Shown here piece by piece: positions 1-10,098 of a DNA stretch of 64,000 nt. Numbering within the stretch: position 1 is the first letter of the stretch; every line of letters starts with the position of its first letter. A program made the position numbers and the translations under genes. This DNA comes from Collimonas sp. OK412 (GTDB lineage Bacteria; Pseudomonadota; Gammaproteobacteria; Burkholderiales; Burkholderiaceae_D). The stretch covers positions 124,001-188,000 of the forward strand of contig NZ_FOLC01000005.1 in NCBI RefSeq assembly GCF_900112135.1, read 5' to 3'. The notes under the pieces were generated by a model. That model saw only the letters and a program-made list of their open reading frames with translations. It was not told the DNA's origin and searched no databases.

Positions 1-717
1 ATGCGACATGCTGCGCACGGCGCGGCCGCTGGCGGCGATTTCGATTTCTTCGTAGCCGGTGTTGCCGTGCAGCTGCTGTTCGTAGCTCTTTTCCAGGCCA
101 TCCTTGCCGATGTAGCTGGTCCCTTTGTAGTTGGCGGCGTCCTCGCTGTCGTCGATGCGGTCGGCGTCTTTCTGGTTGATGCGGCCGATGTAGCCGATCA
201 CGTGCGCCGCCACTTCGCCCAGCGGATACTGGCGGAACAGGCGCGCCTGCACGTCGATCCCCGGGAAGCGGTAGCGCTGCGCGGTGAAACGCGCCACTTC
301 TTCGTCGGTCAGGCGGGTGCGGATCGGCAGGCTGGCGAAACTCTTGGAATCTTCCAGCAGCTTCTTGAAACGGCGCCGGTCTTTCGGCGTGATGCTGACT
401 ACCTGCGCCAGCTCGTCGATCACGCCTTCCAGGTCGCCGCGGATCTTGGAGCGGGTGATTTCCAGCGTGTAAGCGGAATAGTTGCGCGCCAGGATGACGC
501 CGTTGCGGTCCATGATCAGGCCGCGGTTGGGCACCACCGGCACCAGCGAAATCCGGTTGTCCTCGGCTTGCGCCGCGTAGGCATCGTGGCGCACCACCTG
601 CAGCCAGATAAAACGCGCGCCGAGCAAGCCGAAGCAGATCAGCACAAAAGCCACGGCCGCGGTAATCCGCAGGCGGAACTTGCGCAGTTCGTGTTCGGTG
701 TTTTTGAATTCAGTCAT
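1..717 (-). CDS. mrdA: Penicillin-binding protein 2 (N-terminal part, cut by window edge)
   Basis: Transpeptidase of the elongasome that cross-links peptidoglycan during lateral wall growth. Only the first 239 codons are present. I translated the minus strand from ATG at 717: a short cytoplasmic tail, one membrane segment at about residues 20-40, then the PBP dimerisation (pedestal) domain with the family motif PNRGLIMDRNG near residue 63 and GEVAAHVIGYIGR near 170. The transpeptidase SxxK, SxN and KTG motifs would lie beyond the window. It starts 8 bases after the mreD stop, so it is the last visible gene of the mreBCD-mrdA operon. The identification is firm; only completeness is unknown. 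Confidence 0.95.
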   Translation of the reverse strand, partial: MTEFKNTEHELRKFRLRITAAVAFVLICFGLLGARFIWLQVVRHDAYAAQAEDNRISLVPVVPNRGLIMDRNGVILARNYSAYTLEITRSKIRGDLEGVIDELAQVVSITPKDRRRFKKLLEDSKSFASLPIRTRLTDEEVARFTAQRYRFPGIDVQARLFRQYPLGEVAAHVIGYIGRINQKDADRIDDSEDAANYKGTSYIGKDGLEKSYEQQLHGNTGYEEIEIAASGRAVRSMSH

Positions 718-725
718 GAATGCGG

Positions 726-1238
726 CTAGATTGGACGGTTATCGTCGCGGTCGACCGCACGCCGTTGCGGCGCCAGCAGCAGCCACACCACGACAGGCCA
801 CAGCGCCACGCAGACGAAACTCTCGGCAAAATACAGCCAGCCCGGAAACTTGCCGCTGACGGACATCCGTATCACCAGCTGTATCAGCTGCGTCAGCAGC
901 ATCAGAGGCAGGACGTGCAGCGCCTGCACGCTGACCGAGAACCACAGCACGCGGCGATGGATCATGATGGCAAAGTAAGACAGCAGCGTGTACGCCAGCG
1001 CATTCTGGCCGAGCAAGGTAGCTTCGTGCACATCCATCAGCAAGCCCATGCAAAAGGCGATGCCGATGCCGATCTTGCGCGGCTGGTGGATGCTCCAGAA
1101 CACCAGCACCAGCGCCACGAAATCCGGCACGCCGGGCCACTGGCCCCAGGGCAGCAGGTTAAGCAGGAATGCCAGCAGCAGCGTCATCGCAATGAACAGC
1201 GGATTGGCCGGCAACAGGATGTAATGTGGACGCATCAT
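726..1238 (-). CDS. mreD: Rod shape-determining protein MreD
   Basis: Integral inner-membrane subunit of the Rod/elongasome complex linking MreB filaments to wall synthesis. The 170-residue protein is hydrophobic with about five membrane segments and the usual MreD pattern, including an acidic residue in GLLMDVHEATLLGQ in the middle. Its ATG overlaps the mreC stop (ATGA), which indicates translational coupling. Two ATG codons are adjacent at the start, so the true start could be one codon later. Length and position between mreC and mrdA match the family. Confidence 0.95.
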   Translation of the reverse strand: MMRPHYILLPANPLFIAMTLLLAFLLNLLPWGQWPGVPDFVALVLVFWSIHQPRKIGIGIAFCMGLLMDVHEATLLGQNALAYTLLSYFAIMIHRRVLWFSVSVQALHVLPLMLLTQLIQLVIRMSVSGKFPGWLYFAESFVCVALWPVVVWLLLAPQRRAVDRDDNRPI

Positions 1239-2233
1239 CGGACGCCGGCTCCTTGCGGATTTTTACGCGCGGCTTCGGCATTGCTTTCTTTCGCCGCTTC
1301 CCTGGTCTTGTCGCGCGTGCTTTCGGTCAGCCGGCGCTTGCTCAATATGTCGGCCTTGCTGTTGGGGATCGCAGCTTCATCATCCGGGCGCGCTACGGGA
1401 TTGGGATCAACCAGCAGGATCAGCAGCTGGGTATGGCGGTCGATGCCGGCCACCGGTTCGCAGACGATATGCGCAAAGGCGTCAGCCGACTTGGTTTCGA
1501 CCTGCACCACCTTGGCTACCGACAGGCCGGCCGGATAAACGCCGTCGATGCCGGAAGTCACCAGCAGGTCGCCCTTCTGGATATCGGCGTTGGAAGACAT
1601 GAAACGCAAGTCCAGGTAGCCCGACTGGCCGCGCCCGTAAGCCACGCTGCGCAAGCCGTTGCGCAGCACCTGCACCGGGATCGCCTGGTCCTTGTCGGTC
1701 AGCAGCGTCACTTCGGAGGTAAACGGGAATACGCGCGTCACCTGGCCGACGATGCCGGCGTCGTCGATCACCGGCTGGCCGGTGGCGACGCCATGCTGGG
1801 AGCCGCGGTCCATGATCACCTTGCGGGCAAACTGGTCGCGCGCGTCGTACAGGATTTCGCTCATCACCGATTTCACGGACAGCCGCTGTTCGACCCCGAG
1901 CAGTTTGCGCAGCTGGGCATTTTCAGCGGCCAGCTGCTGCGCCTGCTGCAATTGCTGGGCGCGTTCGCCTTGCTGGTTGCGCAAGGTCTGGTTTTCTTTT
2001 TCCACCGTCGACAGCGAAGAAAAATAATCGACCACCCTGTTGGCCGCGTCACGCGGCATCAGGGCCACCATCTGCAAAGGATAAAGCGCGGTGCCGACCG
2101 CCTGGCGCAGCAACAGCAAGGCGTGGATACGCGAATCGGCAATCAGCAGGGCCAGCGCCAGCAGCGTGCATATCACCGCCTTGGCGCGGGCCGAAGCGCC
2201 TTGCTTGAAGAGGGGTGGTGGACTGTATTCCAT
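1235..2233 (-). CDS. mreC: Rod shape-determining protein MreC
   Basis: Bitopic inner-membrane protein whose periplasmic domain contacts PBP2 and scaffolds the elongasome. Of 332 residues, the first 10 are cytoplasmic, a membrane helix lies at about 14-35, a Gln/Glu-rich coiled coil at about 65-110 (ENQTLRNQQGERAQQLQ), and the beta-barrel domain follows, with the conserved stretch DRGSQHGVATGQPVI near residue 140. A charged tail rich in Lys, Arg and Glu ends the protein. There is a 156-base non-coding gap (2234-2406 with the mreB stop) back to mreB, in which I see no terminator. Confidence 0.95.
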   Translation of the reverse strand: MEYSPPPLFKQGASARAKAVICTLLALALLIADSRIHALLLLRQAVGTALYPLQMVALMPRDAANRVVDYFSSLSTVEKENQTLRNQQGERAQQLQQAQQLAAENAQLRKLLGVEQRLSVKSVMSEILYDARDQFARKVIMDRGSQHGVATGQPVIDDAGIVGQVTRVFPFTSEVTLLTDKDQAIPVQVLRNGLRSVAYGRGQSGYLDLRFMSSNADIQKGDLLVTSGIDGVYPAGLSVAKVVQVETKSADAFAHIVCEPVAGIDRHTQLLILLVDPNPVARPDDEAAIPNSKADILSKRRLTESTRDKTREAAKESNAEAARKNPQGAGVR

Positions 2234-2406
2234 CAGTAATGGACGGGTTCGGTTTGGTCAATGGCTGGCGGTACAAACACGTTCATGCGCATGTTCATGC
2301 CGTAGATACGAAAGCGGGTCGCATGCATCAATGCACCGACCCGGTTGCCGCTGCCCGACCTCAAGAGCACGCTGGAGAGGCTGGGCAAGCGTCGCATCAA
2401 TCTGGT

Positions 2407-3696
<1,290 letters not shown>

Positions 3697-3999
3697 ATGT
3701 CATTAGCCCTTTCCGACGTTAAGCGCATTGCCAACCTGGCACGCCTCGAACTCACTGAAGACCAGGCCGCTTCCACACTCGATAAACTGAACGGCATTTT
3801 CTCGCTGGTCGAGCAGATGCGCGCGGTAGACACCACCGGCATCGAGCCGCTGAGCCACCCGATTGCAGCGCTGCAGCAGGATTTGTCGCTGCGCTTGCGC
3901 GACGACGTGGTGACCGAATCGAATCATCGCGAGGAATACCAGAAAGTGGCGCCGGCAACCGAAGACGGCCTGTACCTGGTGCCGAAAGTAATTGAATGA
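3697..3999 (+). CDS. gatC: Asp-tRNA(Asn)/Glu-tRNA(Gln) amidotransferase subunit C
   Basis: Small structural subunit that wraps around GatA and stabilises the GatCAB amidotransferase, which converts misacylated Glu-tRNA(Gln) and Asp-tRNA(Asn). 100 residues, with the typical opening [19 protein letters not shown] and the C-terminal [20 protein letters not shown]. The ATG at 3697 was chosen over an upstream in-frame GTG at 3673 because it matches the family N-terminus. The gene is followed by a 189-base spacer containing an intergenic repeat (see 4001-4171) before gatA. Confidence 0.95.
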   Translation: MSLALSDVKRIANLARLELTEDQAASTLDKLNGIFSLVEQMRAVDTTGIEPLSHPIAALQQDLSLRLRDDVVTESNHREEYQKVAPATEDGLYLVPKVIE

Positions 4000-4000
4000 T

Positions 4001-4171
4001 TTGTGGGACAGAGCTGCCCGGGTAGGGTTTAAGAGCCGCCGAAGCGCGGCGAATTACACTTTCCGTGCGACTCTGTCCCCAACTGATCAGATAAAACATC
4101 TAAATTGCAAAGAAAAACATTGTGGGACATTGCTTAGCAACGCAGCTAACTTTGTTCACAAATTAGTCAGC
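4001..4171 (+). repeat. Dispersed intergenic repeat, copy A (gatC/gatA spacer)
   Basis: A sequence starting TTGTGGGACAGAG (4001) and running through a terminal counterpart CTCTGTCCCC (4071-4080) with a GC-rich inner hairpin (GCCGCCGAAGCGCGGC), then an AT-rich tail AACTGATCAGATAAAAC, AAATTGCAAAGAAAA and GTTCACAAAT (4154-4163). Copies with the same order of blocks are at 42690-42784 (inverted) and 40715-40872, and the palindromic core alone recurs at 47050-47082. It lies between two genes of one operon. Confidence 0.8.
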
Positions 4172-4188
4172 AAATTTTAAAGATTCTC

Positions 4189-5655
4189 ATGCATACCAAA
4201 ACACTCAAGCAACTGTCTGTGCTGCTGCACGAAAAGAAGATCTCGGCCGAGGAACTGGCGCAGCTGTACCTGGCCAGGATCCAGCACAGCGACCTGAATG
4301 CGTTCCTGCACGTCGACCAGGAGTTGACGCTGCAACAGGCGCGCGCCGCCGACTCGCGCCTGGCGCAAAACGACAGCACGCCGCTGACCGGGGTGCCGAT
4401 CGCCCACAAGGATATTTTCGTGACGCGCGGCTGGCGCGCCACCGCCGGTTCGAAAATGCTGGAAAACTACATCAGCCCGTTCGACGCCACCGTGGTGGAA
4501 CATTTCAACAACGCCGGCATGGTGACCCTGGGCAAACTGAACTGCGATGAATTCGCCATGGGTTCGTCCAATGAAAATTCGCACTTCGGCCCGGTCAAGA
4601 ATCCTTGGGACAAGACCGCGATTCCTGGCGGTTCATCGGGCGGTTCGGCAGCGGCCGTTGCGGCGCGCCTGACGCCTGCCGCGACCGCCACCGACACCGG
4701 CGGCTCGATCCGCCAGCCAGCCTCGCTGTGCGGCGTCACCGGCATCAAGCCGACTTACGGCAGCGTCTCGCGCTTCGGCATGATCGCCTTCGCCTCGTCG
4801 CTGGACCAGGCTGGCCCGATAGCGCAAACCGCGGAAGACTGCGCCTTGCTGCTGAACGCCATGACCGGTTTCGATGCGCGCGATTCGACCAGCCTGGAAC
4901 GCAAGAAGGAAGACTTCAGCGCCGGCCTCGACCAAGACCTGAAGGGCCTGCGCATCGGCATTCCGCGCGAATATTTCAGCAGCGGCCTGTCGGCCGATGT
5001 CGAACAGGCGGTGCGCGCGGCGCTGCAGGAATATGAAAAGCTGGGCGCCACGCTGGTCGACATATCGCTGCCGAAAACCGAGCTGTCGATCCCGGTCTAC
5101 TACGTGATCGCACCGGCCGAAGCATCGTCCAACCTGAGCCGCTTCGACGGCGTCCGCTACGGCCACCGCGCCGCCGATTACAAGGACCTGGCCGACATGT
5201 ACAAGAAGTCGCGCGCGGAAGGTTTCGGCGAAGAAGTGAAGCGCCGCATCCTGGTCGGCGCCTATGTGCTGTCGCACGGTTATTACGACGCCTACTACCT
5301 GCAGGCGCAAAAGATCCGCCGCCTGATCGCCCAGGATTTCCAGAACGCGCTGACCGGCCCGGACCGCCAGTGCGACGTCATCATGGGGCCGGTCTCGCCG
5401 ACAGTAGCCTGGGACCTGGGCGCCAAGGCGGACGATCCGGTCGCCAACTACCTGGCCGACATCTACACGCTGTCGACCAGCCTGGCCGGCCTGCCCGGCA
5501 TGTCGATACCTTGCGGTTTCGGCCAGGGCGAGAAAAATGCGCGGCGCCCGGTCGGCCTGCAGATCATCGGCAATTATTACGAGGAAGCCAGGCTGCTCAA
5601 CGTCGCGCACCAGTACCAGCGCGTGACCGACTGGCATTTGCGCAGCCCCGAGTAA
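4189..5655 (+). CDS. gatA: Asp-tRNA(Asn)/Glu-tRNA(Gln) amidotransferase subunit A
   Basis: Amidase subunit that releases ammonia from glutamine for transamidation of misacylated tRNA. 488 residues, standard for GatA. The amidase-signature catalytic triad is visible: Lys in [10 protein letters not shown] (about residue 75), Ser in the [15 protein letters not shown] loop (about 150) and the nucleophile Ser in [14 protein letters not shown] (about 175). The C-terminal motif [10 protein letters not shown] is present. An unusual feature is the long spacer and repeat between gatC and gatA, since these are often tightly packed. Confidence 0.97.
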   Translation: MHTKTLKQLSVLLHEKKISAEELAQLYLARIQHSDLNAFLHVDQELTLQQARAADSRLAQNDSTPLTGVPIAHKDIFVTRGWRATAGSKMLENYISPFDATVVEHFNNAGMVTLGKLNCDEFAMGSSNENSHFGPVKNPWDKTAIPGGSSGGSAAAVAARLTPAATATDTGGSIRQPASLCGVTGIKPTYGSVSRFGMIAFASSLDQAGPIAQTAEDCALLLNAMTGFDARDSTSLERKKEDFSAGLDQDLKGLRIGIPREYFSSGLSADVEQAVRAALQEYEKLGATLVDISLPKTELSIPVYYVIAPAEASSNLSRFDGVRYGHRAADYKDLADMYKKSRAEGFGEEVKRRILVGAYVLSHGYYDAYYLQAQKIRRLIAQDFQNALTGPDRQCDVIMGPVSPTVAWDLGAKADDPVANYLADIYTLSTSLAGLPGMSIPCGFGQGEKNARRPVGLQIIGNYYEEARLLNVAHQYQRVTDWHLRSPE

Positions 5656-5672
5656 AGAGCGATCGCCTCGTG

Positions 5673-6206
5673 ATGTCATCGATCTTGCTTTTTTCCCGGA
5701 ATCGCCGCGCCAGGCTGGCGGCATTGGCTTTGTTCGCCTTTGGCGCCACGCTGTTGACGCCGGCAATCCAGGCGCAGCAATTGCAGACCAAATTCGGCTG
5801 CAACCTGACGCGCGAAACGGATGGTGAAAAAGTGATCTACGGCGACACCGGTGAATTCAAGCTGGACGGCGACCGCATCGAAGCATTGCGCTGGGAATCG
5901 GCGCTGTACCGGCCGACCCACGGTTTCGAATGCAGCATCGACACCGGCGATGACCCGCAAGCCGAAGTCCGGCAGGATGGCGGCAAGGACAACTGGCGCA
6001 TCACCTTGAAAGATGCGGCCGCCGCACGCCGCCAGCGCGGCTACGATTTTTACGATCACGGCATGAATTGCAGCATCCGCCTGCAGCGCGACGGCGACAG
6101 GTTGCACGTGATACCAAGCTGCCCGGCGCTGTGCGGCTCAAGAGCGAATTTTACGGAACTGTCGGTGGATTTGAAAACCGGCGAGTGTAGTTACCAAGAT
6201 AAATAA
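5673..6206 (+). CDS. Conserved hypothetical secreted protein between gatA and gatB
   Basis: I do not recognise a named family. From ATG 5673 the product is 177 residues: a twin-Arg-like charged N-terminus (SRNRRARL), a hydrophobic stretch and an Ala-Gln-Ala cleavage site near residue 34 predict export to the periplasm. The mature part is hydrophilic with about six cysteines ([32 protein letters not shown]), which suggests disulfide bonds. It starts 17 bases after gatA and its stop TAA forms part of the gatB ribosome-binding site (TAAGGAA), so it is almost certainly cotranscribed. Nothing in it suggests an amidotransferase role. Confidence 0.8.
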   Translation: MSSILLFSRNRRARLAALALFAFGATLLTPAIQAQQLQTKFGCNLTRETDGEKVIYGDTGEFKLDGDRIEALRWESALYRPTHGFECSIDTGDDPQAEVRQDGGKDNWRITLKDAAAARRQRGYDFYDHGMNCSIRLQRDGDRLHVIPSCPALCGSRANFTELSVDLKTGECSYQDK

Positions 6207-6216
6207 GGAAATCATT

Positions 6217-7677
6217 ATGCAGTGGGAAGTCGTGATCGGTCTGGAAACGCATACGCAACTCTCGACCAAGTCAAAAATCTTCAGCGGCTCGTCGACCCAG
6301 TTCGGCGCCGCTCCCAACACCCAGGCCAGCCCGGTCGACCTCGCGCTGCCTGGCGTGCTGCCGGTGCTCAACCGCGGCGCGGTGGAGCGTGCGATCCAGT
6401 TCGGCCTGGCGGTGAACGCGACGATTGCGCCGCAGTCGATCTTTGCGCGCAAAAACTATTTCTATCCTGACCTGCCGAAGGGCTACCAGATCAGTCAGTT
6501 TGAAATTCCGGTGGTCCAGGGCGGCAAGGTTTCCTTCGTGCTGGAAAAAGACGGCAAAAGCGAACTCAGGACCGTGCAGCTGACGCGCGCCCACCTGGAA
6601 GAAGACGCCGGCAAATCGCTGCATGAAGATTACCAGGGCATGAGCGGCATCGACCTCAACCGCGCCGGCACCCCGCTGCTGGAAATCGTCACGGAACCGG
6701 ACATGCGCAGCGCCGCCGAAGCGGTGGCCTATGCCAAGGCGTTGCACTCGCTGGTGATGTGGCTGGGGATTTGCGACGGCAACATGCAGGAAGGATCGTT
6801 CCGCTGCGACGCCAACGTCTCGGTGCGCCCGGTCGGCCAGGCCGCTTACGGCACCCGCAGCGAAATCAAGAACCTGAACTCCTTCCGCTTCCTGGAAGAG
6901 GCCATCAACTACGAAGTGCGGCGCCAGATCGAAGTGATCGAAGACGGCGGCAAGGTGGTGCAGGAAACCCGCCTCTACGATCCTGACAAGAAGGAAACGC
7001 GCTCGATGCGCAGCAAGGAAGATTCCCAGGATTACCGCTATTTCCCGGATCCCGACCTGCCGCCGCTGGTGATCGGCGCGGAATGGGTTGAGCGCGTGCG
7101 GGCCACCATGCCGGAACTGCCGGGCGCGATGCGCGAGCGTTTCGTGCGCGATTTCGGCCTGTCGGAATACGACGCCGCAGTGCTGACCCAGTCGAAAGCG
7201 ATGGCCGGCTACTTCGAAGCGGTTACCGTGAAAGCCGGCAAGGAGCAAGCCAAACCCGCCGCCAACTGGCTGATGGGCGACCTGTCTTCGGCGCTGAACC
7301 GTGAAAACGTCGAGGTTGCCGATGCGCCTGTCAGTGCGGTCCAGCTGGCAGTGCTGCTGCAGCGCATCGCCGACGGCACGATCTCCAACAAGATCGCCAA
7401 GGAAGTGTTCGGCGCCATGTGGGACGCCCGGTCCGCGCAGGAGAACCTGGCCGACGAGATTATCGAAAGCAAGGGACTGAAGCAGATTTCCGATAGCGGC
7501 GCGCTGGAAAAAATCATCGATGAAGTTTTGGCGGCCAACGCCAAATCGGTCGAGGAATTCCGCGCCGGCAAGGAAAAAGCGTTCAATGCCCTGATCGGCC
7601 AAGCCATGAAAGCCACCAAGGGCAAGGCCAATCCTGCGCAACTGACCGAGCTGCTGAAGCAGAAACTGACTGCTTAA
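6217..7677 (+). CDS. gatB: Asp-tRNA(Asn)/Glu-tRNA(Gln) amidotransferase subunit B
   Basis: Subunit that binds the misacylated tRNA, phosphorylates the acyl group with ATP and performs transamidation. 486 residues, normal length. The start [15 protein letters not shown] and the motif [18 protein letters not shown] are diagnostic; the cradle domain contains EDAGKSLH and [17 protein letters not shown]; the C-terminal YqeY-like tail binds tRNA. AAGGAA precedes the ATG at good spacing. It ends in front of a strong hairpin at 7684-7711. Confidence 0.97.
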   Translation: MQWEVVIGLETHTQLSTKSKIFSGSSTQFGAAPNTQASPVDLALPGVLPVLNRGAVERAIQFGLAVNATIAPQSIFARKNYFYPDLPKGYQISQFEIPVVQGGKVSFVLEKDGKSELRTVQLTRAHLEEDAGKSLHEDYQGMSGIDLNRAGTPLLEIVTEPDMRSAAEAVAYAKALHSLVMWLGICDGNMQEGSFRCDANVSVRPVGQAAYGTRSEIKNLNSFRFLEEAINYEVRRQIEVIEDGGKVVQETRLYDPDKKETRSMRSKEDSQDYRYFPDPDLPPLVIGAEWVERVRATMPELPGAMRERFVRDFGLSEYDAAVLTQSKAMAGYFEAVTVKAGKEQAKPAANWLMGDLSSALNRENVEVADAPVSAVQLAVLLQRIADGTISNKIAKEVFGAMWDARSAQENLADEIIESKGLKQISDSGALEKIIDEVLAANAKSVEEFRAGKEKAFNALIGQAMKATKGKANPAQLTELLKQKLTA

Positions 7678-7683
7678 AAAAAA

Positions 7684-7711
7684 TAGCGGCTGGCGCTATC
7701 GCCAGCCGCTA
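7684..7711 (-). terminator. Intrinsic terminator between convergent gatB and the DUF4124 gene
   Basis: A perfect 12-base-pair stem (TAGCGGCTGGCG / CGCCAGCCGCTA) with a 4-base loop. The run of eight A residues at 7676-7683 becomes a U-tract on the minus strand, so it is best read as the terminator of the leftward gene at 7736-8389. It may also slow transcription leaving gatB. Confidence 0.85.
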
Positions 7712-7735
7712 TGGCTTGACCATCTTCCTTCCTGC

Positions 7736-8389
7736 CTAGCGAGACACCTGCGCCTCCGGCATCGCACCAATCAATTCCCTGTAGTGTTTCAGCGTTTCGT
7801 CGAACTTGCCGTTGATGCGGCCTAGCTCAGCCTGGTGGTCCGCCATGCTTTTCTGGTTGTAGGCGATGTCGCGGTTGGCGTCGTCGATCTTGCTGCGCAG
7901 CGAGGCCGGCAAGGTTTTCCGGCGCTTGTAAAATTCAGCTTCGGTATTGGCGGCTTTCAGCTGGTTCTGCGCATCGTCGATGGCTACCTGGTCGCGTTTG
8001 ATCAGGTCTTGCGACAGCGACAGGTAATAGCGGCGCGAAGCTTCGATGTCGGCTTCGCTGCGATAACGCGACAGCAGCGCGCGGTCCTGCTGGCGCCGCT
8101 GTTCTTCCGCCGCCTGCTCGACGCGGCGCTTGTCGTCCAGCGCCTGCTGCTGGCGCTTTTGCTCGGCCGTCAGCGGTGCCGGGATTTCGCGTTTGACCAC
8201 GCCGGCCTTGCTCAGCTCCAGCACCTTGCTGTTGGAGCATTCCGGCATCGGATGGTCCCCGGTGATGGTGTGGCCGGCCGCATCCTTGCAGGTATAAATC
8301 TGGCCGTGCGCAAGCAACGGCAGCAGCCCAGCCGCACTGAAAAACAAACTCCGCAAAAAAGTTAGATCAATCCGATTCATTCCCATCAT
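7736..8389 (-). CDS. DUF4124 domain-containing periplasmic protein
   Basis: 217 residues with a signal peptide (hydrophobic core FLRSLFFSAAGLLPLLAHG, cleavage near residue 29). Residues 31-55 match the DUF4124 pattern IYTCKDAAGHTITGDHPMPEC, a short beta-rich module with two Cys common in Betaproteobacteria. The rest (about 70-205) is a charged, Gln/Arg/Lys-rich helical region predicted to be coiled coil. Three possible ATG codons (8389, 8386, 8380) lie together; the last begins MNRID. No function is established. It is monocistronic, ending at the terminator 7684-7711. Confidence 0.8.
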   Translation of the reverse strand: MMGMNRIDLTFLRSLFFSAAGLLPLLAHGQIYTCKDAAGHTITGDHPMPECSNSKVLELSKAGVVKREIPAPLTAEQKRQQQALDDKRRVEQAAEEQRRQQDRALLSRYRSEADIEASRRYYLSLSQDLIKRDQVAIDDAQNQLKAANTEAEFYKRRKTLPASLRSKIDDANRDIAYNQKSMADHQAELGRINGKFDETLKHYRELIGAMPEAQVSR

Positions 8390-8441
8390 CCACGACAGCT
8401 ACACATTGATTTGCCATCCGGCGCAGACGACGGGCCTGCCG

Positions 8442-9107
8442 TCATGCTACGCCGTAACGCTCGCGGTAAGCCGCCACTGCTGCCTGGTAGCGGTTCAGTT
8501 CAGCGTCGGCGCCAGCGCCGGAAATATATTCCAGCAAGTCGTTCAGGTTGCCGATCGAAATCACCGGCATGCCATACGCTTGCGTTACTTCTTCTACTGC
8601 CGAGTTGGCCGACAGCGCATCGTCCTTGCCGGATTTCTCCATCCGGTCCAGCGCGATCACCACCGCACATGGCGTGGCGCCGGCCGCGCGGATCATCTCT
8701 ACCGATTCGCGCACCGAAGTGCCGGCCGAAATCACGTCGTCGATGATCAGCACGCGCCCCTTCAACGGCCCGCCGACGATATTGCCGCCCTCGCCGTGAT
8801 CCTTGGCTTCCTTGCGGTTATAGGCAAACTGCACATTGCGTCCTTGCGCCGCCAGCGCCACCGCGGTCGCCGACGCCAGCGTGATGCCTTTATAAGCTGG
8901 CCCGAACAACATGTCAAATTGCAAACCAGAATCAATCAGGGTACGCGCATAAAACTGCGCCAGCTGCCCCAGCGCGGCGCCCTCGTTGAACATGCCCGCA
9001 TTGAAGAAATACGGTGAGGTGCGCCCTGCCTTGGTCACGAACTCGCCGAATTTCAGTACTCCAGCCTTGACCGCAAATTCTATAAATTGTTGACGTAAAT
9101 TGTTCAA
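8442..9107 (-). CDS. pyrE: Orotate phosphoribosyltransferase
   Basis: Transfers phosphoribose from PRPP to orotate giving OMP, the fifth step of UMP synthesis. 221 residues. The PRPP-binding motif VLIIDDVISAGTS is at about 123-135, the substrate region KAGRTSPYFFNAGMFNEG at 26-43, and the flexible catalytic loop RKEAKDHGEGG near 98-108. It is divergent from xth across a 222-base spacer; the pyrE/exonuclease neighbour pair is seen in many Betaproteobacteria. Confidence 0.97.
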   Translation of the reverse strand: MNNLRQQFIEFAVKAGVLKFGEFVTKAGRTSPYFFNAGMFNEGAALGQLAQFYARTLIDSGLQFDMLFGPAYKGITLASATAVALAAQGRNVQFAYNRKEAKDHGEGGNIVGGPLKGRVLIIDDVISAGTSVRESVEMIRAAGATPCAVVIALDRMEKSGKDDALSANSAVEEVTQAYGMPVISIGNLNDLLEYISGAGADAELNRYQAAVAAYRERYGVA

Positions 9108-9329
9108 AATGCACTCCAGACGGTTGAGGCTGACAAATTTTGTCGCTGTTTACGGCACATTAGCGACACCAGACCGCCATTTTAAATGGAGTTCATCCCT
9201 TCCACAGCAGTAAGTGCAAACACCATGCCTGCCCGCAGACCGTTTTTAACCTGCAACCTGCCTCGCGCACGACAACGGGCCTTCGGTTATCCTTAGGCAT
9301 CTCCTTATACCCTTTTTTATCGACCAAAC

Positions 9330-10097
9330 ATGCCAAGAATCATTTCCGCCAATCTCAACGGTATCCGCTCAGCGGCCAGAAAAGGCTTTTTTGAATGGAT
9401 GGCCAAGCAGTCAGCCGATTTCATCTGTGTCCAGGAACTGAAGGCGCAAGCCGCCGACATGACGCCGGAATTCCTGGCGCCGGAAGGCTACGTCGGCCAC
9501 TTCCACTACGCTGAAAAGAAGGGTTATTCGGGCGTCGGCCTGTATAGCAAGCGTAAGCCCAACGCTGTGCGGATAGGCTTCGGCAATCCCGAATTCGACG
9601 CCGAAGGGCGTTATGTGGAGTGCGATTTTGGCGACCTGACGGTGATTTCGCTGTACTGCCCGTCCGGCTCCTCCAGCGAAGAACGGCAGATCGCCAAGTT
9701 CCGCTTCATGGAAGCCTTCCTGCCGCACCTGCAGCAACTCAGGGAAAGCGGCCGCGAAGTCGTCATCTGCGGCGACTGGAATATCGCGCACCAGGAACGC
9801 GACCTGAAAAACTGGAAGGGCAACAAGAAAAATTCCGGCTTCCTGCCGGAAGAACGCGCCTGGCTCACCCACCTGTTTGAACAAGTGGGCCTGGTCGACG
9901 TGTTTCGCCAGGTCGACCAGCGCGACGAACAATACACCTGGTGGAGCAACCGCGGCCAAGCCTGGGCCAAGAACGTCGGCTGGCGCATCGATTACCACAT
10001 CTCCACTCCCGGCATCGCCGCCAATGCGCATGCCGTCGCCATCTACAAGGACGAGCGCTTCTCGGACCACGCGCCGCTGACGATCGACTACACCTGA
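9330..10097 (+). CDS. xth: Exodeoxyribonuclease III (AP endonuclease family)
   Basis: Mg-dependent exonuclease/AP endonuclease acting in base-excision repair. 255 residues. Family motifs are in order: ISANLNGIRSA at the start, catalytic Glu in CVQELKAQ (about residue 36), YSGVGLYSKR, GDWNIAHQERDL near 150, NRGQAWAKNVGWRIDY with the Asp-His dyad region, and the terminal FSDHAPLTID with the catalytic His. It belongs to the exodeoxyribonuclease III / ExoA group. Monocistronic, convergent with the amidotransferase gene. Confidence 0.95.
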   Translation: MPRIISANLNGIRSAARKGFFEWMAKQSADFICVQELKAQAADMTPEFLAPEGYVGHFHYAEKKGYSGVGLYSKRKPNAVRIGFGNPEFDAEGRYVECDFGDLTVISLYCPSGSSSEERQIAKFRFMEAFLPHLQQLRESGREVVICGDWNIAHQERDLKNWKGNKKNSGFLPEERAWLTHLFEQVGLVDVFRQVDQRDEQYTWWSNRGQAWAKNVGWRIDYHISTPGIAANAHAVAIYKDERFSDHAPLTIDYT

Positions 10098-10098
10098 C

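Noticed and set aside
1-729. 242-codon plus-strand frame at the window start
   Set aside because: The minus strand encodes clear PBP2 sequence in the same place.
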